The position numbers and the translations under genes are program-made. A stretch of 64,000 nt of DNA from Metellina segmentata (Eukaryota; Arthropoda; Arachnida; Araneae; Tetragnathidae), in contig OX375873.1 in assembly GCA_947359465.1 (NCBI GenBank), positions 39,404,437 to 39,468,436 of the forward strand, in the 5' to 3' direction. A model generated the notes under the pieces. The model was not told the origin of the DNA and ran no database searches. It saw only the letters and a list, made by a program, of their open reading frames with translations. This document shows, in pieces, positions 10,200 to 24,600 of the stretch; positions within the stretch are counted from its first letter, which is position 1; each line of letters opens with the position of its first letter.

Positions 10200-10950
10200 G
10201 TCAAGATGACGACACACTCGAACAATGTACTTAACTGAACAACTTTGAAAGGGGTTGCATTGGAGAAAGAGGTTAGCCTTGACCACAAATCGCCCATCAT
10301 ATGGATCATACATGGACTAATGGGCAGGCACTGGTAGAAGTGGGTCAGTAAAGTCACACATGGACGTCACGAAAGGTCTGGTCGACCGGGAACAAACACA
10401 AGAGAATATAGGCTGATTGAAACAAGTTGAAATTAATGAGGTAATCTTGTAGCAAAGTAGGTTGAATCCCAGTTTCTAACCACATGGACGTGGGCAATTG
10501 TTCCTGTTGAATTTACGTCACACTGGAGCAGCACAATGGGCTACTGGCGATGGTCACGATCCATGTCAATGGGGCAGATCCTAAGACATCTTGAACCATT
10601 GTCATATAACAAGGTCAACACCTGACCTGGCTCACCATGCCAATGACCCTGTTAGGAGTAATGACAGAGGGGTCTATTAGTGGTATGAGGTAGTTTACCA
10701 GCAGATCACATGTCCATTTACCAGCACAATAATGCCTGTCTCTCCTAGGTAGGCTTCCAAGGATTTGGAACCTTTCCTTGGCCAGCGATATCCCCAGATC
10801 CATCTCCCATTGAGCATGTCTGGGATATGTTGGGCCTACAACAGTACCTCCCCTGATTATAAGGCATCTGGAGCAGCAGCTGCAGAATGCTAGGCAACAT
10901 GATGGATAGGACCCTATTGTTTGGAGATCTGTTCTTGGAGCTGAATGTTT
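10200..10950 (+). pseudogene. decayed Tc1 transposase
   Basis: The clearest trace is at 10770-10850, where the + strand reads WPAISPDPSPIEHVWDMLG, the C-terminal catalytic-Glu block of Tc1 transposases. Upstream sequence fits a frame-shifted transposase (GGGTTGCATTGGAGAAAGAG etc.). Family 1 SINE tail sequence (about 10507-10600) is mixed in. No intact ends were seen. Confidence 0.6.
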
Positions 10951-12583
10951 AACAATTTTAGAATATACATGTCAAACGATTAAAGATAAAAATGTATCAC
11001 AAGCAATTGTTTTAAATAATTGAAAATATAGTGCAAGTCGATCCCTTGGAACAGTTTTGCAACCACCCTCAGTGGGTGTGGAAGAAGTCTTTGGGACGAT
11101 GCTGAACCTAGGGAAAATAGGGGATTGAGGAACAAGATTGTGAATGTTTTAAGCGAACATTTATACAAATTCGACCATGCAGACACACACAACAGTGATA
11201 CACTGTCATTGCTTCTTTAAACTAGAACAAACTGACTGTTAATAGTTGACTGTGATTTAAGGACTTTGCTGACGAATAATTAGACTAATTGGTAGCACAC
11301 TAGGCTCATTTTTCTTGAGTGGTTATTTTTAATTTTATCTATTTCATTGATATTAATTACCAATAATAGTGAGCAATCTAGTATGCTAATGTGCAATTTA
11401 TTTTCGTTATTTACACTTTAATAAATAGTTTTATAATTTCAGTTCCAAACTAGCTTTTTGAAATTCTAAAATTATATCTGCAGCAACAATTGTAATTTAT
11501 TTTTAGTTGAGATATAATCTTCCAGAAGGGATTGCCAAAAATTGTATTTCTAAAGGTAGGTAGGTATTTTAATTTACATTGCACTGGAGCAACACAACAG
11601 GCGACAATCCGGGATCAAACCTGAAGGTATTTGAAAAGGAAGCAATAAAATTAAGAAAACTATGACTTAGATTATTAGTGAAAACATCTAATTACAAATA
11701 ACTTCGAATAAATCTTTACAAAAGCAAACAGCTTAAAATCTACAAGAATGAGACCTAAATAAATTTATAAAACCCAAAAGAATAGCACAAAGTTAGAAGA
11801 TATATTTTATTTAAAATACATACTCGAGAATGAAATATGAGATGAGTCTACAACTTTTCCAGACATTCTACAAAAACTATCAGCAAATGAGTTTCCAAAC
11901 TTATTCTACATTCACAATGAGTGATTATGTACAAAACATTTATCGACAATACATCTTCAAATCTGCTTAACCAATGATCTGATAATGATTCATAAGTGAA
12001 CCATCTAACATAGCGGTGTACAGAAACGTTAAAAGAGTGACTTGTTATGTCTAAATTTTAAGTTACAGAAGAATTTTAAGTACAAAACACAATGATACAG
12101 AAATAAAATTTCAAAGTATAATGTTAGGATCAGTTTCTGTTTACATTTGAAGTGAGGTTTGAATAAAATTTACAAATAAATATTTCAAGTTAGAAAGAGT
12201 CATGTAAACACTTCAATAAACAATTAAAAAAAATTCAAAACATGCACTTAGAACACATCATAACTATTTTCCAAATCTTGTTAAGCAAACCAGAAAAGTA
12301 AAACTCCACACAATATAATGCTTTATATTACATATTTAAATACCACAAATATAGTTATAAGATAGACAGCTTGCATCAAATTAAAAAATAAACTGTTTAC
12401 TGCTTTAGAAGCTAAAAGTTTTTTTTTTTGTAAATAATGAAGCTCATGAAAGGTATTCTGAAATTAAATTCAGCAGAAAGTTGAGAGATAATTTAGAAAT
12501 ATCAATAACAAACATATTGAGTTGTAAATAGAAAAAAATTGGAAAAGCTTCAGCTCGTGTTCAAATGTACCGTGCATTGAAAT
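10950..12583. other. AT-rich sequence with the 3' end of the capping-enzyme gene
   Basis: No coding region recognised. A short family 1 SINE tail lies at about 11570-11640. Going down from the stop codon at 12584, the - strand 3' UTR of the capping enzyme is expected. AATAAA occurs on the - strand overlapping the stop and again at 11806-11811, so a 3' UTR of roughly 0.8 kb is possible. Confidence 0.4.
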
Positions 12584-12672
12584 TTATTTTTTAGTTGGCT
12601 GCCATCTTTGAATATCAATAAAATTAAAAAGAATTTCAGTAGTCACAGGGTTTCGAATAGATTCACATACAC
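12584..12672 (-). CDS. RNGTT: capping enzyme coding exon 18 (terminal)
   Basis: Acceptor TTTCTTTCAG; encodes [19 protein letters not shown] then IQRWQPTKK and TAA. VCxSIxNPVT matches the family C-terminus. The basic proline-rich tail of the vertebrate protein is absent. Confidence 0.92.
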
Positions 12673-15600
12673 CTGAAAGAAATATGAAAATAAAATATTG
12701 GTGTCCATATTGTAAATCAATATATCAATCAATACAAAATATTATCAAGTAAACTAACAGGATTCTCACTCTATTTCAGAAATAAAATTCCCAGACTTTT
12801 CCAGACAAATTTTTACAAAATTCCAGGTTCTACCTAAGCAATTCACGACATTTTAAGGTAAAAAACCAAGAAGTAATATAGCATTCAACAGCCAATAATA
12901 AAAGCCAATTTGAGAATAATATACTGTAAAAATTAATACACAAAAGTTGCATTTATGTAGAAAGTTGCATTTATGTTGCGGTTATAACTCACTTACTAAA
13001 CACCCCATGTAGGAGGAATTTTGGTTATAGTACTTTACATGCAGTGTAGAACATGTGAAAAAAAGTTGCATTTGTTGCAAAAAGTTGCCCTAATCATGAG
13101 CATGAAATTCAATTTAAACCAGTGGACGAAACAAAATTCTTTACCTGTTAAACATTAGCTGTTTCTTTTAAATAGGTGGAAAAAGTAAATTCGTAAAATA
13201 AAGTGATACAAAACTGCGTACAAATCTTACTGGCTACTTTTCTTTAAAGCATCAGAGAAGACATGATCAGTCATTTTCCAGGTCACAGGAGCAATTTTCC
13301 AGGTTTTAGACGAAAATTTGTAATTTTACCTGTGTTTTCCGGACAAAATAAAATTCCCTGACATTTCCAGGTTTTTCCTGACTACAGATTGCTGTATAAT
13401 TGCATGAATCAGCACTTAGCTGAATATTTAGCAGCATGGGAAAATACGTAAGTCAAAGACCTTTTCTTATCAGGTTTCTATGACAATCTAGTAAGAAAAC
13501 TGGGTGCATAAATTCATGAGTATACGGAAGAAAACGGAGTGATAACTATGTTTTAGTAATAACTTTTTATCCTAATATAATCTGTTTCAAGGTGCTACAC
13601 ATAGATTCAATACTCTGTATTTTGCTTCTACATGTCAATTTCAGGGCTGCTGCAGAAAAGTACTTATGAAATAGTAGTATTAGTAGAATACATTACAAAA
13701 ATAGTAGCAATAAAAGTCTCCTAAAAACCTTATCAAGTTGCTCAAACACAAAATGAATCGGCTACAAAATAAAATGTGCCAATTACGAAACAGACATAGG
13801 AGATCTCGTCAAGAAATTTAAATTTTAAAATTAAAAACTAAAACCTTTTCTTAATCAGGTTTCTATGACAATCTAGCAACCACAGATGACGATATTTTCC
13901 TTTCATGGTTGTCACAGCGTGGTACCAAAACTTTGAAATTAGTGCCCCTTGGTAAATCTTCTTTAAAAAAAAATATATATATATATTTTCCCAGAATGTT
14001 AATTGTTACAAAAGGGACTAAATTTTTGTTGTTCTCAAGTGAATTTGAAATAAAAATGTACCAAAACTTTGAAAATAAGAGCTTTTGATATGTTTTTTCT
14101 TTAAGATACCCTAATTAAAGAGGATGAAAAAGAAACAAAAGTTGCCTGTCAGAACAGTAATAATGATTTTAAGGGTAGCTATTGCCCCATTTTTTCTCGA
14201 GAATGATTGATGTCATGTAACGGAAAATAAAGTATCTTAAATTAAAATCTTTGAGCACAATGATAATTTTCGTGAAAGTGTAAAATCCAAGATGGCGGAG
14301 TGATAGACAAATTTGAAAATACAGATAAATCCACAACTAGAATTTGGGAGATTTCATTGAGGGTATTCTGGAAGATCTCCTAAACACTTTCCCATACGTC
14401 CTGCTTTGGTAGGATGTCAACACCAAACAATAATTTGACTGAGCTATTAATTTTCTGTTACTTACCCATTGCAGTTTTATATCCATTCGGGAAGGATTTG
14501 TCTGTCCTTTCCCGCATAAACACCCACTGATTATTTTCATATTTACATTCAATTATTTTCTTGTCCAGACTCCTTAATTGTTTATTAATCTGAAACAAAT
14601 AAGAATAAATCAATTCATATGCAAGGTATTAAAATACTCGTTATTGGAGTGATAATTCACACCGACTGTACTTTTAATGAATTCACTTAGACAAGTCAGC
14701 CAGCGATGGACGTAGTACAAATTTAACAAATTGGCTTACATAACACGCATACTTCATCATTTCAAATATTTATTTACAAATATGAAACATGTATGCAACA
14801 CATAATATTATTTATAATTACAGTATATATATCATACTGTACCATATGGTACTAGCCGACCCTTTTTCTCTAACACGAGGACGCGGGAATGTGCATCAAC
14901 ATCCAGATGGTGACAACAACAACTTCAGAGTTTGCATGTTTGTTTTTGTCAAAATACTGAAAGAGAGTTTTTCTCATCAGCGGCCAGGCGTTCCGTTGGC
15001 CACACCCTTGTGTCTGGCAATTGAGTTCAGAGATGCGATAAACCGTTCTGTGTGTTTTCAGGAACGATTTTCCCATCGACACAGCTGGAGTTCCGTCGGT
15101 TCCCTAATCCCATGTCTGGAATAGAGATTAGCCTTTAGGAACTGAAGTTAGCATTACAGATGGTTTTTGCATTTGTGTGGGGGTGACTTCAGTTCTGTTG
15201 AGGACATAAACATCTCTTGCCAGGGCTCGGAATTCACCCCCTCCCGTTCGCAGCTGCAGTTCTGTGGAGACCCAAGAGAACGGGGATTTGAGATGGAGAT
15301 TGATTCTGAATTTGACGAGAGACAGATGTCTCTGTTTTGTGGAGAGCCATTGTTGCTTTGGCTCCAGGCAGGATTTCGATTGTAAATGGCTGTGCCCTAA
15401 CTATTAACTTGTAAATATTTTAATTATCTAAATAAATAGTTTAATTTTAAACCAGCTGTCCATCTAATTCTTACATGACGGTACAGCTTATATTTAATTT
15501 GGTGGCAGTGTGTTGGATAAATTAAAACAGCCTCGACAAATAAATCGAACCTGCCGTTTTTGCCTGAAAGATTAAGGCAGATAGAACTTCGCAACCAGAA

Positions 15601-18600
15601 GTTCGGATTGTCGCTTTTCGCGGAGACCCTGACTGCTCCCTTGGCGTAGAAGAAGCTAGAAGGAGGTAACGGAGTCACCGACCCCATCCATCACTGAAAC
15701 GGAAACTCGTCGCAAGGAGTTCTGGTTTCGATTTCGAGTTGCCTGTCCTCTTCGACAGAGTGTGGGCGGAATCGACGGAAAGTGCGACAAGTCCAGTTCA
15801 TCAGGGGAATAGATTCCCCTTTTGGTTCGTCCAGAGGTCATCTTCTCTGTATATTCTCGGGAACCGTACAGCTCAGAGAATTTACGAGTTAACGGGGTAT
15901 CAATTCTCGAGATCTGAGCAGGGTAATTCAGTTGAAACCCGCTTGCAGAAGCGTGGAGAAAATGTTTCGCGAAGGAAAGAATGGACTGTCCAATTGGTTG
16001 CGGTCCCACTGGCGATACATAAGACCGATGCGGAGTTGAGGTCGGGCGAGCCGATTAGTCTTCCTATGACAGAGACTAACGACCTGAAAAAAGAACTCCT
16101 GAGGGTGCAGGGAGACGATGTTTTGGGAGGGGAGAAAGTAAGTCCCCAAGTAATCATCTCCGAGGGTGGTAATCCAGACCGACACAAAGGTGCGATCGAG
16201 TGCAGTTAGTTCTTCCAGTGGGGATAGCAAGTGAAACGACGGGAATGGTATTCCTGGAAATACAGAATAGCGGTAAGGGAAAGACAACGGAAAGTGGCCC
16301 AGAGTTAGAAGAAGAGTTAGAGGTATCCGTTTCCCTTCAGGAGGAAACTTTTGAAATAGGTCACGAGGGCCCAAAGGGGAAAAGAAAAGAGTTGCTAGTG
16401 AATGAAGTGGTAAAGCCAAGACTTTTAGCGTTGGGTTCCGGAGCCGGATCAGATTGGGACCCACAACCCACAACGAACACTTGCACCGTTAGTGTTTTCC
16501 ACGGTACTCGTGAGCAGCGTTTGCGCCCTGGCAGAATTGGTGCACGGGAAGAATATAAAAACCCCAGACACCTTGAGGTAAGAACAATAGTAAGGACCCC
16601 AAACAAAATTGTCACGAGATTGGCAAGAATGTAAAATCGGGAGAATAATGATGATATTGGCAATACATCGACCAAAAAAATTGGAAATTCCGCAATTGAC
16701 CACTGATCTGGGAAAGAAAAAAAATTTAATGCTGACAGTCTGAGTCGAGCTTTTCACGAAAATTCAAAGAGTTAAATAAAATTTAATTGAGGAACATTTG
16801 TGTTGTATAGTGAAATGTAATTGCGAATCATGTTTTGTGTTGAGTGAAATTGAGATTTTTGTATTTATGGCATTTCACTTAAATGTTTCTTTATTCTTGC
16901 TGGAGATTTTAAGTACTGAAATTGTGAATCATGTTTTGTATGGAGTGAAATTGGTAGTCTTGTAATTATGAAATTTTCATTCAATGATTTCAGTATCTTT
17001 TGCTGATGATTTTAAATGTTAAAAGTTGTAAACTATGTTTTGCGTATGGTGGAATTGATTTTTGTAATTATGATCTTCACTCGAGCACATTTCGCTGAAA
17101 GCTACGTATAAATTTAAATTATGTTCTGCGTTAGTGGAAATTAATTTTGTGCTTAGGATGTTTTTACTCAGTCGTTCTAAACAACTGTCAAAGATTTGCA
17201 GTCTTAAAATTGCAACTCATGACGTGTGTTGAGTGAAACTTAGGAATTTGGTTTTCGTTTAACAAGATTGTTATTTTATATATGTTTTGGTGTATTTTGG
17301 TTTGTTTAATGAAATTATTATTACAGTTCGTGTGTTTTGTTTATTCTGGGTTCGCTTAGCGAAAATATTGTATTTAGAAATGTGCTTTGTTGTATTTTGG
17401 TCTGGTTAATAGAATTTGTATAGTTCGTAATGTGTTTTGAAATTTTGGGTTTTGCTTAAGGAAATTCTTATATGTGATGTGGTTAATGTGATTTGGCTTT
17501 CGTTTTAACGAATTCGGCATAATTCTTAAAGTTAAGTGTGTATTTTGTTTGTTTTAAATTGGTACTTGAACCTTGAGTGACCATGCTGTAAGGGAGTAGA
17601 AAGTTACTCCGGTATATGAATTTAAAATTGATTAGATTTAACTTGCCTTACACATATTCTTGAGTTGCGGTTTCAGGATATGGTAGTGTAAGTGATCTGT
17701 TATTCTGAATTGACAGTGGGTGATTATCCGTGTGTCTGGATGTGTGTGTTGAAAACTTTTCACCTTTGGGAAAAGTTTTTTCACTAGTGGGGGTGGTTAT
17801 ACCATATGGTACTATCCCACCCTTTTTCTCTAACATGTGGACGAGGGATTGTGCATCAACATCCACAGTGACAACAACAACTTCAGAGTTTGCATGTTTG
17901 TTTTTGTCAAAATACCGAAAGAGAGAGTTTTTCTCATCAGCAGCCTGGCGTTCCGTTAGTCCACCCCCTTGTGTCTGGCAATTGAGTTCAGAGGTGCGAT
18001 AAACCATTCTGTGGGTTTTCAGGAACGATTTTACCATCGACACAGCTGTAGTTCCGTCGGTTCCCTAATCCCATGTCTGGAATGGAGATTAGCCTTTGGG
18101 AACTCATGTCCACATTACAGATGGTTTTTGCATTTGTGTGGGGGTGTCTTCAGTTCTGTTGAGGACATAAACATCTCTTGCCAGGGCTCAGAATTCACCC
18201 CCCTCCAGTTTGCAGCTGCGGTTCTGCGGACCCAAGAGAACAGGGATTTGAGAAGGAGACTGATTCTGAATTTGACGAGAGACAGACGTCTCTGTTTTGT
18301 GGAGAGCCATTGTTGCTTTGGCTCCAGGCAGGATTTCGATTGCTGTGACCTAACTATTAACTTGCCAACTTACTTGTAAATATTTTAATTATATAAATAA
18401 ATAGTTTAATTTTAAACCAGCTGTCCGTCTAATTCTTACATGACGGTACAATACACATGAAAACATATATACAGAACACATAATTGTGTATGAAAAAACT
18501 ATATCTCATTGCTGAAAATTGACAATTTTGTTCATAAAAAACATTTAATAATTAAATTTAAACACTATCTTCCATTTACCAAAAAAGAATAAATTATAAT

Positions 18601-21600
18601 AAATAAAAATAAATTATAATAAAATACAGGAGTGGTCGTATCATTGGATTGAAAGAGGCAGGTTGGGCAAATCGGAGAATCGCTCATCATGTGAGTCGAA
18701 GCGATGCAGCGATTAGAAGATGCTGGCAAGATTGGGTGGACAATGGCAGATTTCAGCGTCATGATGGTAGCGGTCGACGTAGGGCCACAACAGATCGCGA
18801 GGACAGAGTGATTGTGAGATCAGCTGTCACAGCCCCTGATTCATCGCTATCAACCATCAGTCGTGCGACCCACACACAAGTGTCCACCGTGACCATTCAC
18901 AGACGGCTGAGAGAGCGAAATCTACACTCAGAACGACCGTTACGCCACCTGCCACTCACGCCTGCACACTGTCGGGTCAGATTACAGTGGTGCTTGGCTC
19001 AATCAGGCTGGAATATGCTGACTGGGGACGTATAGTCTTTAGCGACGAATCCCGCTTCTATCTGTGTCCTGACGATCATCGACGACATGTCTGGAGACGC
19101 CCAGGGCAGCGTGGAGATCCTGCTTTCATTATTGCACGCCACATGGGCCCTCAACAAGGAATTATGGTCTGGGGTGCCATTTCTCTTGATAGCCGGACCC
19201 CTTTGGTCGTAATTAGAGGTACACTTACTGCACAGCAGTACGTTGACGACATTCTGAGACCTGTTTTGCTACCGTTCCTTTCGCAGTACCCTGGGCTTAT
19301 TTTTATGCCAGACCAGGTACTGCATGTGTTGCTATGAACTGTCTTCAAGCTTGTCAAACACTTCCTTGGCCAGCCAGATCACTAGATCTCTCTCCCATCG
19401 AGCAAGTCTGGGATATGATGGGAAGGCGACTGCATCCGGTAGGGAATGTTGATGACGTAGTCCGACAATTGGAGCAAATTTGGCCAGAAATACCGCAGAG
19501 GACCATTCGGGAGCTTTATCGGTCTATGCTACGCTGTGTGGCAGCTTGCATTCAGGCTAGAGGCGGGTCAACACCTTAGTGAGCTTGTTACTGTAACTCT
19601 GAAATAAATCATTCAATTGTTCTGAAATTTTAATAATTTTCCATTCTGTACATAATTTTCCTATCCACCAATTTTTGTCTCCATCAGACAACTCCTTCTT
19701 GATGCGTGGATTTTTTTGTTACAGAGTGTATTTCTTAACAGGATGGTATTATGGATGTTTCAAAGAAAGCACACAACCAGTAGATCTACCTTTAAACTTT
19801 CATAGATAGAGGTAACAAAGAAAAAGGAACTTACCTTAATTTCAGCAAATTGTTCACTCATACCTCCAACATATAGTAGACCCACTTTGGTAGGAAGAAG
19901 TCTAAAACCGACAGAAACATATTTGTATATGAAATTATAAAATAGTAAACACATTGAGCAATGTATTGATATCTATGTGATGGAATATGGATGATTGAGA
20001 GTCATAGAAACCCATGTTTTTTCAAGACATACAATATTTTATTTTAAAGTAATTAAAAAAAAAATAATTTATGATTCTTACCCTAGTCCAGTACGTTGTT
20101 GTATCACCAATTTGAAATCAACAGAATTTAAATTTGCAGGTTTCCACTTCAAAACGTCTGGGCAACGGCCACTAACGTATTTCTGGAAGGATAAGTAGAG
20201 TTATCAATGATTTAAAATTAAAATCCAGAGGGCTGAACTTTTTATTGCATATAGTTTGCAAAAATGAATTCTGGATCTCTCTCTCCTCTATTGATAGCAT
20301 TTAAGTACGCAATTTAGAGCCTCCAAAATTTTGAAACTAAATATTTCTATTAATCAAACAACATTTCCTGTCTTTAGAGCCAGATTAAATGCAGCAGATT
20401 CATCAATTTGAGAAGTTTTATGAATTGATTTATAATTTTTTTTTTTTGCAAAAATAGACGATTTTAATTTTCTAACACAAAAGAGAACACATGCAACATT
20501 AGGCGAATATATTTTTGCATTCTACAAAATATAAATGGCATACTCTAAATAATTGATAAACTGTATCACAATATTAGTTTGGAGTACAATAACCCAATAA
20601 TATTCTCATGATATATCACACATTTAGCTATATAGATCTTTTCTACTTGTCATTCAATGAATTTTGGGTTTGTGGAAACAGAAGAATTCTTAGATGATAG
20701 TCTGCTTTCAAATCGTCACCTGAAAGTCACGATGCTGAATGGAATGCAAGAAAATCAAACGTCCTTCACTTGACACCAACACACCCATACTGACAAGTAT
20801 AATGATAATCAGATTACATTGATTTTCAAGGCAATGTGTACAATTATTTCTTGCATAATTTAGGTTTCCATAAAAATCCAATTTGAAATTAAATACCTTT
20901 GCATTTCTCTATTTCCAAACCCAAATTAAAATACTGTATGCATTTTGTTAAAATTACAATTTGGAATCAATTCTGCGGACCAAGTATGCGTTTGATCAGT
21001 AGGAATGCAGATTCATGGGTCTTAAGAAATGTAAACAATATCACATGATCGTGAGGAGACTGTAGTAGCCAATCACAATGAGCTTATCGTTTAATTGGTG
21101 GATCACTCAATCCGTGGTTCGTGAATGCGGTTCTGGAATAATCCACGCTTTAACTCGAGACTTGTGAATGTGGCCGTTTATCCGTAAATACTGCATTTAT
21201 ATACTGTATTGGTAAAGTGGGAGCATCATGTAGATCGATAAATAGATGGATTTATAGATAATGAAGGGGCAAATATAAATAGATGGGAAGTTCAAGAGTG
21301 GGACTCAGTGTATAAATTAGTAAAACAAAGAACAAAGAGTGAAAACCTATGTGTGCGACCAGAAAATTCTGAATTACAGCTTCTCTCATACTAGCAGTCA
21401 TGGAGCATTTTGGTCAGCAGCATTTTGAGATTCTGTGAGAAGAGGAGTGCATGCATCCTAGGCCCATGGAAAAGCTCAACTTATTTGGTTAAAGATTTAG
21501 GTTTCTTCAAAGCATGGATGAGATTGGAATTTGTTTTAAAGATAGTGCAGTGTTTAACATAATTTTTAGAAGTTTTATCACGAAGTTCGTATTTTACTTT

Positions 21601-24600
21601 CACTTTTATATAATAGCACTAACAATCCCTAACTGATTGCAAAGTTCTTTTATTTGTATAAGTGCATATTTTTTCAATCCTTGTTATATCGCTTCTTCTG
21701 AAATATCCCACCTTTCTCTTATCTCCTAAGGAACACTACATATAGAAGAGTATTTGGAATTTTAGTTTGAACAGAAATTTTGAGGAAATAAGAAAAAATA
21801 TTGCTTTAAAAAACTCGAAATTTTAGTACTTTGTTTGGCATGCAAATAAGAAAACTTTTATAACTGAAAGTCTTCACCCCCAAAAAAACTAAAATTTCTT
21901 AAAAGTAAATAAAAAATAATTCTTATTTATAATATTAAGAGAAGTTATCACATAATACATCCTTTTCCATAAAAAAAATTATTATCGATTATCACTATAT
22001 ATATGATGCATGATCTTTAATTGTATAATAGACTAGAGTTAACTTGAAACAGAAAATATGGCCTTCACAATGCTTTATGCGAATTACTAAAGTCAATAAA
22101 TGAGTGAAAAATACTACTTTAGGGTCTAAATTACAAACTCACATCATTAACTGGTTGAAACACAAGACCATCAACTTCATGAGACATTTCTTTTCGGAAC
22201 TTGTCCCCCAATATCTGGAAAATAAATTTTTATTTTTTATTTTGGCAGAATGGATAGCAACACAATAGTAAAATAGTAAAAACGATTTTTGCATATAAAA
22301 TTTTAGATATCAACTTATATGCATCCCTTACGGTTGTTCTCTTTATTCAGCAAAGCAAATAAAGTTACAAAATATTCAGATTTGTTCATATTTTATCTTT
22401 TTTTGAACCTCTTATTAGTAATTCTTTTTGCATCAAAAATGTACCTTTATTAGTTCTAACAACTAATTGGATGCTCCCAAATTTTGAGTCAGATGCTTTA
22501 AGCAAGTAAAAAGTTAAAGATGCTTTTATTTGTTAATCAGGACAAATCAGGTTTTAAATGTTAAAGTAAGTTCTCTCAGTTTCCTTATCCCTATACAAGA
22601 TCGAAAACAACTATCATTAAAATCATAATAAGTATAAGCAAATATTGAAGAGCCTCAAAAGATAAATCCTACTATCTGCATGTGGTACAGAAATAGACAT
22701 TATTTGTTCATTGGCACAAGGCAATAAACATTCATAAACCAATAAAATTAATAGCTACAAGATTCATAGCCAGTTTTGCCGCTTTGTTCAAATATGGCCT
22801 GGTTATGGAACAAAAAGTTATTAAAAACGCAGATAAATCAACATTTAAAAGAAACTCTTCAGTGAAAGAAGAGCAGCAATATATTCTCAAAACAAGATAG
22901 AGCAGCACAGATGAGAGTTTAAGTGACTGCGAAATTCACTGAATTTCAAATGTTGAAGAACAAGTGAATGTGATGCAATTAGGTGGACATCAATGAGCTT
23001 AATTGTAAAAACATTACATAAATTGTGTACACATTTTGTAAAACATAAAAAAAAAAAAAAACCCATGAAGTACACATGACAAAAATTTGCAAAAAAAAAA
23101 TACTTGAATCCATGATAAATGGTTAATTGGTGGGATTGAGTTTAATGGCACAAGGGTCACATTTGGCCATGCTGCCCCAAATACAAGACAGACACTAACA
23201 ACGAACATTTTACTGATACAGGAGATACATACACCCAGAGAGGAATTGAACCTGGGATCCTGCATCAACAGTGGGCAAACCCACTGAGTCATGACAGCCC
23301 ATAAATGGTTAGGTAATTAGAATATTGGTTGAAATCCTCTGTCTATGTATGCAAATATTTAAATTTTTGCCTCATATGCTCATCCCACCTAGTTTGGTTT
23401 GGTGCATGATTTGTTATTTATCATGATGTTAACCTATTTGATCCAATAGTATTTTGTCACTTCAATACCAGTCTCTGAGTTATGAAAAGTTGTTACAGTT
23501 TAAAAATTGTTCTTGAAGTTTAACTACATGATAAAAACAAAATGATAACAGTACAGTTAGAAGTTATTGACTGCTCAATCAACTGCTCGTTTAACTAATC
23601 TAAAACTGGCTTATACACTGAAGTGCCAAAAGTCATGGGATAGCAATATGCAAATATACAGATGACGGTAGCACCATGTCAGATATGTATAAATGGGAAG
23701 AGCATTGTCAAGGCGTTCATTTGTAGTCAAGAGATTCATATGAAAATAATTCCGACGTGATTATGGCTGCACGAAGGGAATTAACAGAATCGAACGTGGA
23801 ATGCTAATTGGAGCTAGACGCATGGGTCATTCCATTTCGGAAATTGATAGGGAATTCAACATTCCTCGATTTGTCAGTGTCAAGAAAATATAATTTTAGG
23901 TATTACCTCCCACCATAGACAATACAGTGGCTGACTGTGTCCACTTAATGACAGAGACCAGCGACGTGTGCATAGTACCTAACAGACAAGCAACACTGCG
24001 TCAAATAACAGCAACAATCAATGTGGAACAAACGACAGAAGCGTCCATGAAGACAGTACAACGAAATTTGGCATTGATGGGTTATGGCAGCAGAAGACTC
24101 GACTCCTCCTTTGGTCCTTAAAAACACGCCATTGGCTGCAGGACCTCTGCTGGGCTCGTGAACATTGGACCCTTTAGATCAGTGCTCCCCAACATTTTTA
24201 TCGCCGTGGACCGGTCATTGATAATTTTACCGCGGCCCGGGACGTTGATTGTTTATATTTTAGATTGTTTTGATCTAATAATTTTAATTAAATTGCCTTC
24301 AAAATAATATACAGTAACACCAAAAACACCCTTCGCAACCGAGTATGAGACGCCGCGTGAAGAGAAAGCCGATTGGCTACGGAGGAAGTAAATCCGTGTT
24401 ATGAATAGAAGCTTAGTCAGTGCTATTATCTCGGTGCATCAGACAGTTGCAAGTGCATCGCATTCGCATTTCCACTGCTCCTTGTAAGCCTTCCATCGAA
24501 GTGCGTGCAGATTGTTAAGAGTGTCATTTAATCTTTGTCAAGTGTGCCATTTTGTTTGTTTGAAAAAGATGCGCGTCGCCAGTTACCTTAAGATTATACA

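Larger units (their letters stand above)
14838..18450 (+). mobile_element. LTR retrotransposon with pol deleted (probably Ty3/gypsy)
   Basis: Two LTRs of about 650 bp enclose only 2.3 kb. The internal part has two overlapping frames of unknown type (15739-16209 and 16200-16634) and, at 16725-16748, FNADSLSR in a context like the end of a gypsy RNase H (normally xxNADALSR). No protease, reverse transcriptase or integrase is present. A polypurine run (GTGGGGGTGG) abuts the 3' LTR. The element sits in intron 16 of the capping enzyme on the opposite strand. Confidence 0.85.

Noticed and set aside
15928..16473. 181-codon frame on the - strand
   Set aside because: Antisense shadow of the LTR element's + strand frames; no domain and inside a mobile element.
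23230..23302. second tRNA-like gene
   Set aside because: Same reason: attached to a repeated SINE body and lacking good stem pairing.
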